The notes under the pieces are model-generated. The model had not been told where the DNA came from. It made no database searches and was given only the letters and a program-made list of their open reading frames with translations. From assembly GCA_026122225.1 (NCBI GenBank), contig JANEZZ010002770.1:1-64000 (forward strand): a stretch of 64,000 bases of DNA. Reading direction: 5' to 3'. The stretch comes from Heloderma charlesbogerti (Eukaryota > Chordata > Lepidosauria > Squamata > Helodermatidae). Positions within the stretch are counted from its first letter, which is position 1. Every line of letters begins with the position of its first letter. Below are positions 37,514-52,500 of the stretch, piece after piece. The position numbers and the translations under genes were made by a program.

Positions 37514-40500
37514 TCCAGTCTGTCCATATATACTTTTTTAAAAGCCCCTTTGATTTCACTGAGAGTCACACCCAAGTAAATATCATACGTATAGGATTGT
37601 AGCCCAGAGTACATTTGTTTGTGGTCTACAGTTGCATAAAGTACTTGCTTGGATTCTTAGACTAGCCAGTAGTATTTTATAGCTTTTACTGCTTATGACA
37701 GAGTAAAACTGAGTATTTTGTCTTTACCAACAGGAAATGGAAAATGCTTGGAATGAATATCTGAAATTGGAAAAAGATGTAAACCAGCTGAAGCAAGCCT
37801 TACAGAAACAGATGAATAGATCATTTTTTTCTCAGGTGAGGTGATTTTCAGCTTCATGGCTTAAGTTTTTGCCCAGTTTGTCAAAACACTTTGGCAGTAA
37901 GTGATATCTTGCCCCAATGTGAGATCTAATTATTGAGGTAAATGTGGGGCTTTCCCTGTGGAGAGCTGCATATGCAGATTGTGCTGGGAACAGGTTACCT
38001 TATGAGCCTGCCAAGTTTGCAATCAGCATCTGCAGCTCTCCTCTGATCAGGTAAATGCTGTGAGATTGGCAAGTACCATGACAGGGCCTTTTCTGTGATG
38101 ACCCTACATTTTTGGGCCACCTTCACCCAGGAAGTGTGTATGGCCCCCTCTGTTCTGGCCTTTAGGAGGATTTTAAATGACCCTGCCTTTCCACCCCACC
38201 CCGCCCTTGAAAAATTGCTTCAGGTGGGGACAATTGACAATAAAGAAGTGAATGGGCACTTAACAATTTACACACACACCATTTTCCTATTTCTAATCCT
38301 CTTTCCCAAGTGACTTTTTCCCCTAGGAGGTTTTAAAAGCATGTTTACAAATGCAGATATGCACTTTAAACCCAGTGGCAGGGTGAGATGCTTGAAGGGG
38401 CAATGAGGAGCATGGAAACAGGCAAGGAAAGGATTGCTGCTTCTCCTCATCATGTTGCTTTTCAAGAAGAGGCACCTCACACTCCCTGCAAAGCTCTGGA
38501 CCCTACCGAGCTATGTGTGATATGTATGGCTGAATTGGTGACACCCTTTCCCTCTGCACACATGGAAATGGAAATCCTTTACCCCCACACAGGCCTCTTT
38601 GGAGCTCATTTATTTCTTGCACAATTTTATTCTGATGTAGGGAAATTGCCACCTCCTTGACCTCAGTCTAGTTCTAGTCTTCTGGAGGCATGTCATAAAA
38701 TCATATCCTGACTTAAATATCTATAACATCATAAACATAATAGTTCAGAATATATGTTTTCATTTGGGGCTTCATAACAATCATGTAGGAGGTCTAGGAA
38801 AGATCCTCTGCCTGAGGCCTTAGAATGCAGCTTCCAGTCAGCATAAATGGTACTACTGGTCTGATTCAGTATAAGGTAGCTTGATGTGTTTCTATGTTCA
38901 TTTAGACTTGTTACATAGAGTTATAATATTCTTATTTCCTTGTTTTATATTCATGCTGGTATTGGGATTTGGATGGAAGAAATAATTAAAGTTAGGATGT
39001 CATATGTTATACAGAAGTTAATCAATAGATTAGAGTTCATCTCAAGGATCAAATGGTGTGGTTCAAAGGTTTAAGCAGATTCCGCTTTCCATATTTGTTT
39101 TTTAAATTGCTAAATCACTTTTCCGCTTTATGCTACTGAAGGTGGCTTGCAAATCATTTAAAATCTTAAATAATAAAACTTTCTGCAGATTCATACACAA
39201 ATCAAACTGGGGTGTTGTTGCTTTTTTAAAAGCATATCAAACTGGGATAGAAATTCAAATGCCTGTGAAGTCAGAAATTTTTTCACTTTGCTCACAAAAC
39301 TGTAAAAAGATGAGAGTTTATTGGGACCTCTTCACTCTCTACCAAAAGATGTGGTGACAGGATAAGCTTATGGTATAAATACTTAAAAACTACTATGTTA
39401 TTATTTTTATGTACCTGAGAATAAAGAAATTGATAATTAAAATCATCATTGTACATGCATTTAATTTATCTCTTTCTAGTCTTTCATCTGCCCAGCTGCA
39501 TTAGTGCAACATAAGCCTATTATCAGTAGGGTTCTGCAGCAGGGAGGTAGCCCCAATAGTTATCGTTGCCCTGGAGCTGGAACAAGGACCACTGTGCCTC
39601 CTTCCATAAACTTGTGCACTTCCCGCCAGCCCTGTTCTTATGACTCAAAGGATCAGTCCCTTAAAATGTTAAATGATGTAAGAGTTCTCACTTTTACATG
39701 CTGTTTCGTAGCAAAGACAAAAATATCCGATATTTCCATTTTGTGTTTGTATAACCAATGTTGATTCTCTTTCGTCATCCCACCCCCCCACAACTTGTCT
39801 TTACTAATTATTAGGAGAAAGCGCAAATGCAAAAAGATTTATGGAGAATTGAAGATGTTACAGCTGGCCTAAGTGCAAATAAATCCAACTATAAAGTCAT
39901 CATAGAATCTATAAAGAATCCAGGTAAGAATAGCTGAATGCAGAAATTACAAATTATATCTACTTATCAAAATATTCCTGAATCTGCAGATTTATGTTTG
40001 CATGAAATTTGGCAAACATGTACTTCCTACCAGTTTTTAGCCCAATGATATTTGCATCAAAGAAGCATCTCACTGGCTCACTTCTAATACTATGGAAGGT
40101 AGTCCTGCTTTTTGCCAGTTTTTGTAGCAAAAGCCTATCACTTTCACTTACGACAATTTTTTTCATGCTTTCTCATCGCTTATATCTCATTAGCTTTACA
40201 ATAAATAACCTGCGGATGTCCATTGGGCTTAGAGTTACTAGAGCTAGAACACTGTATGTCTTTCTATCTCCAAAAACAATTCAATAAATATTAAGGTGCA
40301 GTATCTAAATCTAAATGTTATACATGTACAACTGGATTCCTTAGTGTTTCTGATCTACATCTGTGTGTAATGTGTGTTCACTTTTGCAGAAAGAAAAACA
40401 GTGCCTTCATTTTCAAATCCCCTAGTGCCTTCATTATCATCTACTCTCATGTCAACAGACAGCAAACTTTCTACTCAGCGAAGTCCACCGCCATCTAGTC

Positions 40501-43500
40501 CCGTCAAGCCCTGTTTGGAAGTCAGACTTTTTCCTCAGCCTTATGCACAGCCTAGAATGTTCTCTCCATCCCAACAAATGAAAAAAGTTGAGCCTCCAAT
40601 CCAGTCACCAGTAAAATTAAAGCCAAAGTTTGTAAGTGTCATAACTACAGTATCTTGTAATTAATTGGATAAATATATCTGGGAATGGGGTTTCTTTGTG
40701 CATACAAGCCTGATAGGAATTAGATAATATCTCATCCTGGTTCTCATTACATTAAATTTGTGAAGCTCTTGATTGTGATAATGCAATGCCCTGACTTAAC
40801 TAGTCAGTGCTGCTTAATACAGACAGGCAAATGAGGAAATCACGAAGAAACACTCTTGCAAAAATGCATAGGCAGTTAACCTTCAAGTCCTGCACATTAT
40901 TTTCTATGATTTAAGCCGGTGATAAAAAAACAAAGATGCGCAGGTCGATAAGAAAAAAAATCCACAGTTCAGCAATACCAACCAAAATGCCACAAAAGAG
41001 CGTGCAAGCTTTCGGGTTTGCAGAACTCTTCAACAGGTTAGCATATAGGTGCTAGATGGTACAAAAAGCGGGGGTGCGGGAGGGGAGGAATCAAAGTACA
41101 AAGATTAGGCCAGGTGTTGTGGCTATGAGGCATGCAGCTTAGACTCAGTCTCAAGATGGAGATTGTAGACTGAATGAATTAGTCAGTGGTTGGTGTTTCA
41201 GGTATCAGATTATACCTAGCATTCTCTGACAAAGAATCAATGGCTCACCCTCATTTCCGAAAACATAAAGGCCAACTGTAACTCAGATCTGTCTCCTTTC
41301 TTGGGCACAAGACACAGATTCCTGTGTTGGCAGAGAGCAGAAGTAAAGAGAAACATGACAGTCTTTATATTAGCAAAACTGAAGATTAATTTTAGGTGGT
41401 GCATTAGATAAAAAAGTCAGTTGAAGCCAAATTGTGTAATATTACCTTGTGGTTAGAGGGAATAGAACCCGCAGAATGCAAAGTCCCTCTTCAGGTTGTA
41501 AAAAATCATCTTCCTCTGGTGGTAGATTCTCTTCTGAATGTCTACCAGGGTGAGAGCTTTTCCCCCTCTGGTGAGCTTCCTACCCCAGGTTCTCCATGAG
41601 TTGCAACGCTTGTGAGGACAGGCAAAGTCCCTTACTGTTTTACCATCTTACACATGTTAAAATGGGTTCTCTTAATCAGCAACAACTCTGAAGGAGACCT
41701 TTGCTTTTTTAACACTGTATCAGGAAGATGAAGCACCACCAAGACCTCCTCTTCCACAGTTGTATAGTCCTGATGACCACCCACCAGCCATCCCACCTCT
41801 TCCCAGGGAAACCACTGTCATCAGGCATACATCAGTGCGGGGTCTGAAACGTCAGTCAGATGAAAGAAAACGAGACCGTGAACTAGGGCAGTATGTGAAT
41901 GGAGATTACAGGGTAAGTATTCAACCCCAGATTTTGAAATGTATTTGTACTGCTTCAAACATTATTGTATCTTTAATATGTGGTTAGCACAGGGAGACAG
42001 TATTCTAACAGAATTATGAAAATGTATCCTATATTTTTGTAATCTCATTTCATCAAGTATTCATCTGTATAGGTAGAACTTCGCTCGTATGTGAGTGAAC
42101 CTGAATTGGCAACAATAGGCAGTGATTTGAGCCACCCTTCCGTTGGTGTTCTAGGTACTGACAATAGATACCAAACATTACCTAGCAGAGGTAAGTCAAG
42201 AGAATGACTTTTTTATATCTTATAAGAATGCATCTGTAGTGGCTTTGATGTGCTGTGTAGAGATTTTAGGACCTTGATGGTAATTCCTGTTTACTCCTAT
42301 TTGATTTGTGATTGTGTTGGAATTCCACAAGATACTTAGAGGGTTGGACCAGAAGGGTCCTGATCGAATCCCATCCTTAATGCATTGTATTAGTTCTCTT
42401 TGCAGACTAACCCACATGATACAGATGATGACATCCTAGAAGCAGAGGGCTGTAGTAAGCATGGTGACCCACACCAAACGTTCAGTGAACATAGTTCAGT
42501 GAACAGTTGACTAAAACATCGCGATCAGGACCCCACAATGCAGTGCCCATGGGTGCCATGGGTCCCCAACATGGCATGAAGGGATCCCCAATGTGGCACC
42601 CTCAGGCATCTGCAAAACTTTGCAACAGCATTTATTAAAGAGCTGTTGCAGTGTCCAATAGACACAAAACAAAAGTTTTTTATGAATAAGATGCAGCTTA
42701 AACAAGCAGACGCCAAAGTGGTAATCCAATAGATAGCTCAAATGTGGGGAACATAAAAAACAAACAAACAACCACCCATGGTTGCTAAATAGTTTGAGCA
42801 AGGAGAGAACAACTTCCTGGCTCCAGATAGAATTAATTTCAACTTGACCTTCCATCAAACATGCCTAAGAAAACCTTTTCTTGGCCTTCTTGCTCATGTT
42901 CACCACACTTTTTATCCATCTTGTGAATAGGATAAAGCTATACTCAAAAGCATACATTAGCATACTCAAAGCTAATAGGAAACTTCAAGCAGGAGAAGTT
43001 TGAAGTGGGGGGAAAAAGCAAAGAAGGGTAACCTGAATGATTTCAAGTCTTTCAGACAGATTGTGTTCATATAATAACGAATTTTAATCACTGGGACATA
43101 ATGGCTGGTATTCTCATAATAAAAGGTCCTGTAAACTCTTTTTGGAAAGAGTGATCACAAAACCTAGACTTAAAAAGCAGCATCTGCATCTCTTCCTAAG
43201 CACAATTTTACTTAAAAGGCTTGTTTTTCCTTTGTAAAGGATTATCTGGCTCAACTTCCAAAATCCATCAGTCATCAACAGCTTCATCATATGCAACACT
43301 TCGAAGAGACGGTTCCAAGGTAACTTTACATGATTGTTTATGGATGCCAGATCTTTTTTTAACAATACAATTAATCACTTTGTATTCTGTTTTAGTATTT
43401 GATAATACACTGGAGTTTAAGATAAGATAAATCACCAGATGGATTACCTTGACTATATCACACGTTCAGCCACAGCCTGGGACAGGCATGTGGATATAGA

Positions 43501-46500
43501 TTCCTCTTTAACATAGGCTTATAGTTATTGCAGCTCCAATTGTCAGAATTATTCATTACCTATCCCTCTTCTGAAAAACAAGTGCTTGTAAATAATCCAG
43601 TGTGTGTCTATTGTCAAGAAGGAGGTTACACTTTCTCTCCATAATGATATTCTTCCTCTCTAGAAATTTAGGCCAGTGTTTTTCTTCTTACAGTAGAATT
43701 GCAAACTACAACACTAATCTTACAAACACAAATCTTTCAAACACAGGACGAACTGACCGTTTTCAGCATCAGTTTACATGGAAAAAACAAAGTGAAGGAT
43801 TGGTGGCAGTCTTCAGCCTTTTACATTGCATTGTCTAAAGTAAATAGAACTAGTCCAAAGTATGTAGGCCATAGTTCGGAATCCTAGTATAATTTTTTGA
43901 AATGTTAATTACGACATATATTTTATTCACTTTTTACAGGAGAGACCAAAGAGTGCCTTGGAACGTTTATACTCTGGAGACCACCAAAGAGGCAAGATGA
44001 GTGCCGAGGAACAACTAGAAAGAATGAAGCGACATCAAAAGGCATTAGTTCGTGAACGCAAGAGAACTCTTGGTCAAGGAGAAAGACAGTCTGTCTCGTC
44101 GCGATCATTCATCCGACCTGTTTCTGCAGACATAGGCTCAGTATGTTAGACATGCCTTAAAAGGACTAGACTAAAAATATGATCTGTAGCTTCTCTAGTA
44201 AGCACTTTTATTTGAGAGTGCATGACACCTTGTATTATTTAATTATATTATAGTGTTATATCAGTTTCTGGAGTGTGAATAACAGAAAATGGCTTTTAAT
44301 TATAAGTAGTCAGAGCTTAATGTAGTAGGTGCAGAAGTAAATTGGCATAAAAGTATAGCAAGAAGAAACAAGAATTTCCTGGAATGCATTCAGTTATGGA
44401 TATTGGGTTGGTCTTGACTTCCCCCCCACCAATAGACTCAAACTATGCTATGAAAGCAGAATAAGTTTTTTTTTTCTGATTGCACCATAAAAGAATGAGC
44501 CCCTTAGATGATGTTAGGTACTGCAGTAAAAAAAAAAATATTGCAAGTTTAGTAAGTTTAGTATACCATAGTTGCTATGGTTCTATCAAATAAAGATTTT
44601 TAAAAGTAGGATTTGACAAATGTTATATATTAACTATTAAGCATAGAAACAAATTTAACAGATGTTTATACAGCTGCTAATATCCCCTTATAATTTATGT
44701 TTCAGATGACTAGAATATTCTAGCAAGACTCTGCATTCAGTTAGAGAAAAATAAATTATTTCAAAGGTTAAATGCAGAATTAAATATAAACATATATGAT
44801 TCAATTTGGGCAACTAACCAAAGCAGCCCTTACCAGTATAGTAGGATTTATTGCCAAGGAATGGCCATGATCCAAAGAGAATTCCATGCTGAGACGAAAC
44901 TTCACTTGCAGTTTTTGGTACAGCAGCCTTCATTGGCAAAGAGAGAGAATGAGGGTGCAATCCTATGCCTGATTAGACAGGAGAAGGCCCTACAATTCCC
45001 AGCATTTCCAGCCAGCATGGCTGACTGAGAAATGCTGGGAGCTGTAGGATTTTTTTCTGTCTAAAGATACATAGGATTGCACTCTAAGTTGCTTTTGTAT
45101 CTGTGACAGAAGCAGTGAGCAAAGGTCTCAGTGCATGTGCTGTTTTTTGCTCATATGCATGTCACATCTTTGAATCCCAACCACCCTGTTTAGGATCAGG
45201 GTAGCAGGCTACTGTCTTAAACATGTTTACATGGAAATAATCTTATCTTATTTCAATTGGATTTTCTTCCAGTATTTGGCCTCAATCCAGTGTAAAGTTA
45301 AGAGCATATAAGACCTGTTGAATTCTGGGATTTAAGCTCATTCTGCATGTTCCAAGTGATGCTCTGAATGCTTCCCTTTCTGGAATGTGTCCATTGAGAA
45401 TATTGATCCAAAAGAGAAAGCAGAAATGAGAATCAATTTAAAATTAAAGGAATATGCTATTCGAAATAGATTTTAAATGTGAATTATAGCCATGGGAATT
45501 TTTAAAAGAAACCATAAATGTCACTTCTGAAAATAGCCTTGGAGTATGCCAGATTGTAGCCAACGTGTTTAGGATTGTGAGAAATTCCAGAGGCGTAGCT
45601 CTACTAGTCTGTAGCAGCAAAATCAACAAAGACTTGCACATTTATTGTAGCATAAGCTTTTGTGGACCAGAGCCCAGTACATCAGATGTATAAAGTGACC
45701 ATCTATGAGCCAAACTAGAAGATGCATTAATAGCGTACTCCTATACCCACTTTCCTGGGAATACGTCCCGTTGAACTCAATGGCACTTACTTCTCAGTAG
45801 ACATGTATAGGATTGCACTCTAAAAGGCTAAATGTATTTCATATAATCATAGAATAGTAGGGTTGGAAGGGGCCTATAAGACCATCAACTCCAACCCCCT
45901 GCTCAGTGCAGGAATCCCAGTCAAAGCATCCCGGACAGATGGCTGTCCAGCCTTGTCTTGAATGCCTCCAGTGTGGGAGAGCCCACCACTTCCCTATGGA
46001 ATTGGTTCCATTGTTGTATTGCTCTAACAATCAGGACATTTTTCCTGATGTTCAGCAAGAATCTGGCTTCCTGTAACTTGAGCCCATTATCCCATGTCCT
46101 TCACTGTGGGATGATCAGGAAGAGATCCTGGCCTTCCTCTCTGTGACAACCTTTCAAGTACGTGAAGAGCGCTATCCTATCTCCCCCAGTCTTCTCTTCT
46201 CAAGGCTAAACGTGCCCAGTTCTTTCAGTCTCTCCTCATAGAGCTTTGTTTCCAGGCCCCTGATCAGCTTTGTTGCCCTCCTCTGAACCCTCTCCAGTTT
46301 GTCTGCATCCTTCTTAAAGTGTGGTGCCCAGCAGTGGACACAGTACTCCAGATGAGGCCTAACCAGTGCTGAGTAGACGGGAACTAGTACTTCACGTGAT
46401 TTGAAAGCTATGCTTCTATGAATGCAGCCCAAAAGAGCATTTGCCTTTTTTGCAGCCACATCACATTGTTGGCTCATATTCAGCTTGTGATCAACAACAA

Positions 46501-49500
46501 TTCCAAGATCCTTCTCACTTGTAGTATTGTTGAGCCAAGTATCCCCCATCTTGTAACTGTGCATTTGGTTTCTTTTTCCTAGGTGCAGAACTAGGCATTT
46601 ATCCCTGTTAAATTTCATTCTGTTGTTTTCTGCCCAGTGCTCCCCCTCATCAAGATCACTTTGAATGTTGTTTCTGTCTTCCAGAGTATTAGCTATCCCT
46701 CCCAATTTGTGTCATCTTCAGATTTGATCAGCATTCCCTGCACCTCCTCCTCCAAGACATTAATAAAAATGTTGAAGAGCACTGGGCCCAGGACTGAGCC
46801 CTGCGGTACCCAACTTGTTACCTCTCCCCAGTTTCAGAAGATCCCACTGATGAGCTCTTTGAGTCCGATTCAGTAGCCAATCCACCTGAAAGTTGTTTCA
46901 TCTAGCCCACTTTGAGCTGGTTTGCTCATCAGGATATCATGGGGCACTTTGTCAAAAGCTTTGCTGAAGTCAAGGTATATTATGTCCACAGCATTCCCAC
47001 AGTCCACAAGGGAGGTGACCTGATCACAAAATGAGATCAGATTCATCTGGCAGGATTTGTTCTTGACAAATCCATGTTGGCTTCGAGTAATCACTGCATG
47101 GTTTTCAAGGTGCTTACAGATGGATTGCTTTATCATCTGCTCCAGAATTTTCCCAGGGCTTGATGTCAAACTGACTGGTCTGTAGTTCCCAGGTTCCTCC
47201 TTTTTATCCTTTTTGAAGATAGGGACAACATTAGCCCTCCTCCAGTCATCTGGCACTTCACCCGTCCTCCATGATTGCTCAAAGAGAATAGACAGTGGTT
47301 CTGAGAGTTCTTCTGCCAGTTCCTTTATTACTCTTGGATGCAGTTCATTTGGCCCTGGAGATTGGAACTCATTCAAAGTAATTAGGTATTCCTTGACCAT
47401 ATGCCTATTGATCTCAAGCTGCAGTCCTGCCCCTTCATCCTGTACTTTGCCTTTGCCAGTGGGACCTTTTTTTCTTCTTGGAATTGTTTGTAATTGTGCC
47501 TTTAGAATTTCCTTTTTTTAAAACTCCCACCCATCCTGGACTACTTTTCTCATTAGAGTTGCTTGCCATGAGACCTTGCTTATTATTGTTCTGAGTTTAT
47601 TAAAACTGGCTTTCCTAAAATCCAGGGTACACGTTTGGCTTCACTCTGCTTTTGCTTCCTTTAGAACCAAGAACTCAAGTATAACATGGTCACTTTCCCC
47701 CAGAGTTCAAGAACTGCTACTTTATCCATTAAGTCATCTCTGTTGGTTAGGATCAAGTCAAGGATAGTCGATCCTCTAGTTCCTTCTTCCACTTTCTGTA
47801 GGAGGAAGTTATCAGCAACACAAGTCAGGAATTTCTTGGAGGCTATGTTTTGCAGAATTTGTCTCCCAACAAATATCAGGGAAATTGAAGTCCCCCATTA
47901 CTATTGCATCATGCTTCCTTGAAACATTGGCAATTTGCTTTTCACAAGTTTCATCCTCGTCTTCTTGGTTGGCTGGCTGGTAGTAGACTCCAACCACCAT
48001 GTTCCTTTTATTCTTTGCGCCATTTATTTTAACCCAGATGCTCTCGATGGGGCTACCAAGCTCATCGTCCTGTATTTCTGTGCAGAGATCAGTATTTTTA
48101 ACATATACTGCAACTCCACCACCCTTTCTGTTCTGCCTGTTCTTTTTGAACAAGTTATATCCTTCAATTGCTGTATTCCAGTCATTGGAGTCATCCCACC
48201 AAGTTTCCGTTACACCTATCAAGTCATAATTTCCCTCCCGTATTAAGCGTTCAAGTTCTTTCTGTTTGTTTCCCATACTCTAGGCATCGTTATATAGACA
48301 TTGAAGACCATGTGCTTTATAGTCTGGCTTTCTACCGTCATGTTTTTGAAGACTATTATTGGGCGCTATTAGAACTGTTCTCTCTGTTGTGGTGCATGAG
48401 CCTTCATCCATTGCTACCCACAACTTTACGTCTCCCTCCCCTGTAGGATTCCGTTTAAAGCCCTCCTGATGAAATTCTTCATGCTGTGGTCAAACACATT
48501 CTTCCAAGCCCTTGTGCGGTGCAACCCATCTCTTGCCAACAGTCTGTCTTCCAGGAAGTATAGCCTGTGGACCCAGAATCCAAATCTCTTGCGTCAGCAT
48601 CACCTTCATATCCAGTCGTTCACCCAGAGTTTTTCTCTTTCCCTTTCTATCCCTCTTCTAACCACTGGAAGGATGGATGAAAAAACTATCTGGGCCCCAA
48701 AGTCCTTGAGTTTCCTTCCCAAAGCTTCAAAGTCTGATGTGATTTCTTCGTAGCTCTGCTTGGTGGTATCATTTGTTCCCACATGGATGAGAAGAAAGGG
48801 ATACCTGTCAGTGGGCTTTATGAGTGTAGGCGACCCTTCAGTCACGTCTTTAATCCATCCTCCTGGGAGACAGCATACCTGAAGAGTCCATGGGTCGTTG
48901 TGACATATTTGGGTTTCTATCCCATGCAGCAGGGAGTCTCCCAGTACTACTACTCTTCTCTTGTTGTTGTAGGCCTTGGTTTCATTGCCTCTGCTTGGCT
49001 GACTTTCAGCCTCTTGTTCACTCTCATGCAGCGTCCCCTGTAATTCTTCCTCTGCAGGCTGTCCTTCAGTCTCATCCTCAAATACCTGGAAACGGTTCCA
49101 TAGTTCCACTGCTTCCACTGGTGCAGAGTGGCTCCTAGTTCTTCTGCCCCTAACTGTCACCCTTTTCCAAGGAGCACCCTCTACTTTATTTTTCCTTGCC
49201 TCAACATTTTCCTCTTCTGCCTCAGCTTGCTGTTGCTCTTCTAGCTTCTGTACTTCTCTTTGGTGCTGTAGTGCCACCGTTCTGTCTCAGAACTCTTCGT
49301 CTCTTATTCCCTGGAGGGTCGACACTCGCTTCTCCAGTCTTCTTACCTTTTCTTGCAACAATGTATTTAACATGTCAGAGTTTGTTTATTGAAATAGCAG
49401 CTCTGTGGGGGGGAGGCGGGGGGGAGAGAGGGAGAGAGAGAGAAATTGATTGTCAGACAATGCAAGAGATAACTGTAGGTGAGTTACAGTGAGCAGAGTC

Positions 49501-52500
49501 CAATGGTGGTGCTTATTCCCCTGCCGATTCTCTTACACCTCACAAATTCCATTGTGCAAGCAGCCCCCACCCCTTGCACAATGTAAATTTCGTGTTTCTG
49601 GGGCAATGAGTGGAAATGTTCATTTCTGGAAGGAGGCAGGTCGGCAGAGCACATTTCCACGCATTTTGGGGCTTCCTCTAGGAAGTGCTCTCCCTTGTAT
49701 AAGCAGTGGGTCCTGCTTGTGCAACAGAATTAGTGGGATCCACTGCTTGCAGAAGGGAATTGATGGGCGGAAGGGAATTGGCAGGGGTGTCAGTGCCCCT
49801 GTTGGAATCTGCCCCTGTTGGAATCTGCCCAATGCTGTGCATAGGTCTCACAAACACAAGTTCCAATTAGTGTGAGTGTGACCCACTCTTGATTTAGCAG
49901 CCATTGATAGCGCAATAGGAGATAAATAGCAAAAGAGTGATACTTTCCCCATAAGGTAAAGGTAAAGGTGTCCCCAACCAGTCGTGTCCGACTCTAGGGT
50001 GCGGTGCTCATCCCCGTTTCTAAGCCGAAGAGCCAGCGCTGTCCGAAGTGGTCATGTGGCCGGCATGACTGAACACCGAGGTGCACGGAACGCTGTTACC
50101 TTTCCCGCTGAGGTGGTACCTATTTATCTACTCGCAATTTCTTGCTTTCGAACTGCTAGGTTGGCAGAAGCTGGGACTGAAGACGGGAGCTCACTCCGTC
50201 ACGCAGCACTCAGGTCTTGAACTGCTGTCCTGCCGACCTTCCAGTCTGCAGTTCAGCGTCTTAACCACTAAGCCACCGCGGCCCATAAGCCACCGCGGCC
50301 TATATTTATAAAATATTTATATTTTCCCCATATAAACTAGTTATTGCAAGGATTTGTTCAGCATCAGATTTGCTAATGAATTCCAGTTCCTTGGCTTCAT
50401 ACTAAAGTTTCATTCTGAAATCTTTTTGTTGGGGCGCAGGAATTCCAAGGTCTATAGCAGCCTTCTCTGAAATGGTGCTCTCCAAATGTGTTCAACCACT
50501 GCTGTGGATGATGGGAATTGTAGTCCAACATCTCTGGAAGGTGCATAGAAAAGGCTGGTCTATAGTATTTTTTGGAAGACTGAAATGCTCCTCCACTGGT
50601 TTTTGAGTTACCATATTTAATGACTGATTTGTGTCCATATAGTCTTGTTCCTAGAATCTGATCTGTTTGGCTTTTGCAAATGACAAAATGGAATTTTTGA
50701 CAGATCGCTTTAGTTCTTGATGGTATCACTGATGTTTTTTGATTCCATGATGCTGTTGCTCTCAGCTAAAACTTCTCTAATGCCTTATCACAGATCTAAA
50801 GCCCAAATGAAAAAATATTCTTCCCTCTCACAGCCATGGGTGGTAGACTTCTTCCTGCTTACAGCTACCCCATCCCCATCCTCAAGCAACAATGAGCCAC
50901 CTTAACAGTGTGCAACAAATTTCAGTGCCAACTCCGTTTCCATATTTACTTCATGCTGATTTGATCTTGTATTAATCTTGATTGGATTTTGTATTCTCTT
51001 GTGCTTTCCATAATACTGTGACACACTTTTTGCCTCACTTTGTAAAAACAAGGGATCATTGTTTTGTTTTTTCTCTTTGTTCTTATGGTGAGCTCTGATC
51101 CACAAAAGCTTATGTCACAATACATTTGTTAGTCTTCCAGGTGCCACAGGACTCTTTACTGTTTAGTCATGTGATTATAACATGAGGGATTTGCACAGTC
51201 ACTGCAACATTATTTTTCTTTGTTTGTTTTTGTCTTCTCCTTTTTGGTACATTAGAACTATAGAATGCTCATCACCTGCCTAATTCATTGCACAAGGTCT
51301 CTTGCTTTTAGAGTTGTCACTCATCATGGCTTTTTTATTTGTTTTTAAAATTTCTAATTATTTTAAACAATTTCTAACTAGACTACTCAGTTTCTGCCAG
51401 GCTTAATTGCATTTTAGTAGCTTTTCGTTAAATTTCTACTGGGTATTTTGTTTTTGTTGGGGGTGTTTCCCTTTAACCTTTTCGTTCCCATTTTAAATAG
51501 TTGTTTAGTTGCACTAATTTGCAATTCACTTACCAGTTGTTAATTTACTAAATACACATGTGGGCTCTTAAGGGACCTGGTGTGCTCAGATTTATACATT
51601 TGCAGTCTCACTTTTATTAAGTAATAGTATAAAATGTTTAGGAAAAGTAAAGCCCTGCCATATTCATGTTTTTAAGTAGCAGATTTTAAAACTTATTTTA
51701 AAAAACTGTATGGCGCTTGCACACATTTTTATTTCTAATGCAAACATTTCATAACTTTTTAACAATTTAAACAAATAACTTTACATATTTGCATGCCATA
51801 TTGGTCTGTGTTCTTGCTGTAAAAGATAAAAATGGCACAGTATGGCCCAGAAGAAAATGTTTCCTGGAGATCTGTTCTTCATGTGTCCAAAGGGCTTCAG
51901 TGCACAAAAAGTAATGTTTGATAGCACAATTTACAGCACGATAATAATGTAGCAGCCAAAATGGTAAACAATGAAATATGTAATTAGTGTGCACAGTTTA
52001 TAACATTGCATACATTATATGTGTAAATCTACTTTTAATACAATGCACTGATATTTTTTTAAAAGATCACTTTTTAAATGTAGTATGACATTGAAATGTT
52101 GAGCAGAATACATGGATTTGTCATTTAATTTTGATGTAAAAGATTCCGTATCAACACCAATAAACATGCTTCCTAATACTGAATTCACGTTTTTCTTACA
52201 ATATAGAATTAATTTAGAATTAATATTGTATTTATATGGTTCATATTCTTGCAATCAGGCCTGGTCTGAATATTGAGTAGATATCTGGTTACGGTGCACT
52301 TTAATTGTGAAGAAGATTGTATTTTTTCCCTTGAAAACATTTTTTAAGTCTCCCAATTTTTATTTGAGTGGCATCTTCCTTTAAATTAAGCAGCATTGTT
52401 CATATTCCTAACAAATGCAAATATTTGATATGTTTTGAGTGAAAAATAAAGAGCTTGTGCATGAATAGTATTCCCCCCCCAAAAAAACAATGGGTTGAAT

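Larger units (their letters stand above)
36645..37733. other. Intron with one MITE and a (TTTC)n run
   Basis: MITE at 37030-37397 and microsatellite at 37451-37515. Otherwise unique-looking. Confidence 0.6.

Noticed and set aside
48606..49277. Host GDSL esterase gene
   Set aside because: It sits at the ORF1 position of a CR1 whose endonuclease and RT follow on the same strand.
50240..50285. tRNA gene on the minus strand
   Set aside because: Degenerate boxes without a cloverleaf; it is the head of a SINE with a BovB tail.
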